NCBI GenBank assembly: GCA_030620925.1
Contig: JAUXIQ010000078.1
Span: 1-7,814, forward strand
Origin: JAUXIQ01 sp030620925 [NCBI: Nitrospinota bacterium]
Lineage (GTDB): Bacteria > JAUXIQ01
DNA: 7,814 nucleotides
Direction of reading: 5' to 3'
The notes below the pieces were generated by a model. It was not told the origin of the DNA and made no database searches. It was given only the letters and a program-made list of their open reading frames with translations. Positions 5,663-7,814 of the stretch are shown one piece after another (the stretch's first letter is position 1; each line of letters opens with the position of its first letter). The translations under genes were made by a program, and so were the position numbers.

Positions 5663-6253
5663 TTACTTAAGAAAATTGTAAACGCAGGGGGCCTGGGGAT
5701 CGTCGGGGAATTCCATGGTGTACCAGGCCTTACCTTTTCTCTCCATGGGGATTATCTCGCCGCCGATGGCGCAATGGGCGCAGTAGTAAGGAACACCGGC
5801 TCTTCCCCAGGACCAGGGATAACCCTTTTTGGTGACCCCCCGGTCCGTTGCCAGCATTTCCTTGCGCCGCATCAGCCCTCCGCTGCCGCAGGGGTCCAGG
5901 GTGAGGACGTAGCGGTCTTCCTTCTCTTCCACGCTCTTTATGGTGGACCCCAGAGAGTTATGCGAGCCGGCCAGCCTCTCCAACTGCCCCTTCGCCCCCA
6001 GTGCATCGAACCTTTCGAATCCGAAAGAAAGCCATTCCCTCCAGAGGTTCAGCACCTCTTCCTCGCCCGTTTTATCGGCTATGAGGGCCAGGGCGTCGTT
6101 GATCCATAAGGTGCGGACGGGCGCCAGGCTGCGCTGGGCGCTCCTGTGCAGCTCGATTTGCTCGGACATCTTTTGATGATCGCCTTCTCCGGCGGCGGCC
6201 ATGGCCTGATCCAGAAAAAGCGTTCCTAACCTGCTGGCTATGTCGCTGTCCAT
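5663..6253 (-). CDS. Conserved-looking Cys-rich protein of unknown function
   Basis: The product is 196 residues, soluble, with no signal peptide or membrane segment. The N-terminal half (1-112) is helical with several Trp (W50, W71, W74). The C-terminal half holds the notable residues: DPCGSGG (C122), then WSWG (147-150), then GVPYYCAHCAIGGEIIP (C158, H160, C161), and C190 near the end. The layout of four Cys and one His suggests a metal site or redox centre (inference). I recall uncharacterised proteins from Chloroflexota and other environmental genomes with the same CGSGG...YYC.HC arrangement, but know no function and could not search. AAGGAGA seven bases before the ATG fixes the start. 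It follows the glycosidase by 39 bases and precedes the secreted-protein gene by 45, so these three genes are probably one transcript. Confidence 0.75.
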   Translation of the reverse strand: MDSDIASRLGTLFLDQAMAAAGEGDHQKMSEQIELHRSAQRSLAPVRTLWINDALALIADKTGEEEVLNLWREWLSFGFERFDALGAKGQLERLAGSHNSLGSTIKSVEEKEDRYVLTLDPCGSGGLMRRKEMLATDRGVTKKGYPWSWGRAGVPYYCAHCAIGGEIIPMERKGKAWYTMEFPDDPQAPCVYNFLK

Positions 6254-6292
6254 ACTAATTTCTCCTTGAAAAAGGGGATTCCCGATTTGCTG

Positions 6293-7609
6293 CTATTTCA
6301 CGCCATCCGACATGAGCAAATCTATAATCAAAGCGGCGGACCAGGAGAAATCACCGGCCCCGTGGCCGTCGCCGGTGAAGGGGTCGTAATACTCCCTGAA
6401 GCCGCTCTCTTCGGCCAACTGGAAGAGAGACTGCTTTATCTCCTCGCACTTTTCTATCATATCATACTCGATCAGGCCCTTGATGATGAGCCAGTTCATA
6501 TTTATCCAGACCGGCCCCCGCCAGTAGGTGACGGACTGAAAATCGGGCTCTTCCACGCCGCTGCTGGGAACGAAGGGATATTTACAATTACAGTCTCCGC
6601 AAAAATTGGAGTGGTTGAGCCATTCCAATAGGCGCCGGGCGTCTGTTTTCTCCAGAACTCCCGTGCTGAGCGGAATGAGAGAGGAAATGGTTCTCTTGCG
6701 TATGTGGCCCGGGCGGCGGAGATCATAGCTGTAAAACAGTCCGTCCTCGGGGTCCCACAATCTTTCGAGAAGCCCTTCCCGTAATTTTTCCAGCCAGCCC
6801 TCTATCTCTCTGGTATCCCGGTTCAACAGGCGGGCCATCTCGTAAAGGCTCCGGGTCGAGAGGTGGAGGATAGTGTTCATGCAAAGGTCTTTAATCAGGA
6901 AGGGCATTATGGGGTATGCGGCCTCATCGTCGTATCGGGCTGATTTAAGAACCTCTACAATGTGAATGTATCGATCGTAATCCTCATCCGAGGGCCGCTC
7001 CTCTTGGCTGCCCACTCGTTCCACGTCCACCCTCCGGTAGGAGGGAAGGTCGACGGGCATAACCCTGCTCAGGGGTTCGTCCCAGCAGGGGAGATTGTCC
7101 TGACCGCTCTCCCAGGGATGATAGATGGAAGCCAGGCCGCATCCTTCGGGGTCTCTCTTGGAGAATAGGTAACGATGAAGGTCCGTCAGACGGGGGAAGA
7201 TTTCCTTCAGGAACGAGACCGCCCCGCTCTTATCCCGGGCGTTGCGGTAGATGTACCAGGCGGCCAGGGCGTGGACGGGCGGCTGTGTGAGGCCGGAGGT
7301 AAGGTACTCTTGCGGGGTCTGCGGGCAGAGTCCCTTGCAGTTCCAGTAGGAAGGGTCGGGGAAATAGGATCGCTCTTCAGGATTGAAAACGATGTGGGGT
7401 AGAAACCCGTTCCCCCATTGCGCCTCGAACAGGGTCAGCAGCTCTTTCTGGGCCCTTTCCTGATGGTAATGGGAGAGGCCTATGGCGATGAAGCCGGAAT
7501 CCCAGCTCCACTGATGGGGGTATAGCCCGGGGGCGGGGATGGTGTGTGTCCCCCTCCAGTTGGCATCTAACACCCCTTTGGCTTGTTGCAGCAGTTCACT
7601 CGCATTCAA
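6293..7609 (-). CDS. GH63/MGH1-like glycoside hydrolase (mannosylglycerate/glucosylglycerate hydrolase type)
   Basis: This 438-residue protein has an (alpha/alpha)6-barrel signature and no signal peptide, so it should act in the cytoplasm. Family motifs in order: YPHQWSWDSGF (30-40), GFLPH (68-72), LTQPPVHA (107-114), HPWESGQDN (164-172), ERPSDEDYDRY (204-214), YWRGPVWINMNWL (362-374) and FREYYDPFTGDGHGAGDFSW (404-423). By motif position D171 would be the general acid and E406 the general base, matching the Asp/Glu pair of characterised Thermus mannosylglycerate hydrolase and mycobacterial glucosylglycerate hydrolase. Those enzymes hydrolyse the glycosidic bond of compatible solutes. The exact sugar cannot be told here, and a trehalase- or glucosidase-like activity remains possible. 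The start is a TTG at 7609 with a modest GGGGTG site five bases upstream; an ATG at 7605 is out of frame. A CGDCNC cluster (337-342) is unusual. Adjacent leuD is unrelated in function. Confidence 0.85.
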   Translation of the reverse strand: MNASELLQQAKGVLDANWRGTHTIPAPGLYPHQWSWDSGFIAIGLSHYHQERAQKELLTLFEAQWGNGFLPHIVFNPEERSYFPDPSYWNCKGLCPQTPQEYLTSGLTQPPVHALAAWYIYRNARDKSGAVSFLKEIFPRLTDLHRYLFSKRDPEGCGLASIYHPWESGQDNLPCWDEPLSRVMPVDLPSYRRVDVERVGSQEERPSDEDYDRYIHIVEVLKSARYDDEAAYPIMPFLIKDLCMNTILHLSTRSLYEMARLLNRDTREIEGWLEKLREGLLERLWDPEDGLFYSYDLRRPGHIRKRTISSLIPLSTGVLEKTDARRLLEWLNHSNFCGDCNCKYPFVPSSGVEEPDFQSVTYWRGPVWINMNWLIIKGLIEYDMIEKCEEIKQSLFQLAEESGFREYYDPFTGDGHGAGDFSWSAALIIDLLMSDGVK

Positions 7610-7615
7610 CCCGAC

Positions 7616-7685
7616 ACCCCGATAGTATCTATATTAAGCAATTCGTTTTTAGAGATAAGATATAACGAATTTAATTCATCGGGGT
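7616..7685 (-). promoter_or_regulatory. Nested inverted repeat upstream of the glycosidase gene
   Basis: Two perfect 8-bp inverted repeats are nested. The outer pair is ACCCCGAT (7616-7623) with ATCGGGGT (7678-7685). The inner pair is AATTCGTT (7640-7647) with AACGAATT (7664-7671), around a 16-base AT-rich loop. In minus-strand RNA the outer stem would include GGGGT of the glycosidase ribosome site (7615-7620). No T-run follows, so it is not an ordinary terminator of leuD. It may be an RNA structure that masks the ribosome site or a pair of protein-binding sites; both are inference. Confidence 0.45.
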
Positions 7686-7705
7686 TGGAAACGCAACAAA
7701 CTGCA

Positions 7706-7814
7706 TCATAATTCCATCTTTTCCTTTACATACTGCAGGAGCCCCCCCGCCGAAATGAGATCGCGCATGAACTCCGGAAAGGGCACGGCGTCGTACTGCT
7801 CGCCGGTAGTGAGA
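7706..7814 (-). CDS. leuD: 3-isopropylmalate dehydratase small subunit, C-terminal end (partial)
   Basis: Only the last 35 codons and a TGA are inside the window; the gene continues past the right edge. The visible end reads LTTGEQYDAVPFPEFMRDLI then SAGGLLQYVKEKMEL, which matches the C-terminus of the short (archaeal/bacterial, roughly 160-170 residue) LeuD type with its (L/F)PEFM..(L/I)I.AGGL..Y.K pattern. With LeuC it forms the iron-sulfur isomerase that converts 2-isopropylmalate to 3-isopropylmalate in the cytoplasm. LeuC should lie further upstream, outside the window. The gene is on the same strand as leuB but separated from it by a glycosidase and three unrelated genes. The homoaconitase small subunit of the same superfamily is the main alternative; leuB nearby argues for leucine synthesis. 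Confidence 0.85.
   Translation of the reverse strand, partial: LTTGEQYDAVPFPEFMRDLISAGGLLQYVKEKMEL

Overview
The window looks like a bacterial chromosome segment from an uncultured, probably anaerobic lineage. Chloroflexota (Dehalococcoidia-like) is my best guess. It rests on recalled similarity of the dispersed repeats and of one Cys-rich unknown protein, neither of which I could search, so the placement is weak. Deltaproteobacterial-type lineages also keep leuD, leuB and asd together.

Layout. Bases 1-522 hold no gene. They carry the right part of a MITE-like repeat (1-145), a run of short hairpins (158-358) and an AT-rich leader. One plus-strand gene follows: a carbonyl-reductase-like short-chain dehydrogenase (523-1227). 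Every other gene is on the minus strand. Read in the direction of transcription from the right edge they are: the 3' end of leuD (7706-7814); a GH63/MGH1-like glycosidase resembling mannosylglycerate/glucosylglycerate hydrolases (6293-7609); an unrecognised four-cysteine protein (5663-6253); a membrane-anchored or secreted Lys/Pro-rich protein (4964-5617); a complete MITE-like element (4706-4883); a small zinc-ribbon protein (4403-4591); leuB (3179-4267); asd (2103-3116); a terminator-like hairpin (2024-2046); and a FabG-like dehydrogenase (1237-1989) that converges on the first SDR.

How the genes fit together. LeuD and LeuB catalyse consecutive steps of leucine synthesis (isopropylmalate isomerisation, then oxidative decarboxylation). 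Asd makes aspartate semialdehyde for lysine/diaminopimelate, threonine and methionine. leuB and asd look co-transcribed (62-bp gap, good ribosome sites), with an extended -10 promoter candidate just upstream of leuB. The leuD-leuB pair is split by about 3.4 kb of genes with no link to leucine synthesis.

I see no CRISPR array, tRNA, rRNA, transposase, phage or defence system. The parts most worth following are the nested inverted repeat that could mask the glycosidase ribosome site, the duplicated gene junction flanking the MITE-like element, the Cys-rich unknown, and the secreted protein with tandem PPG..KG repeats.
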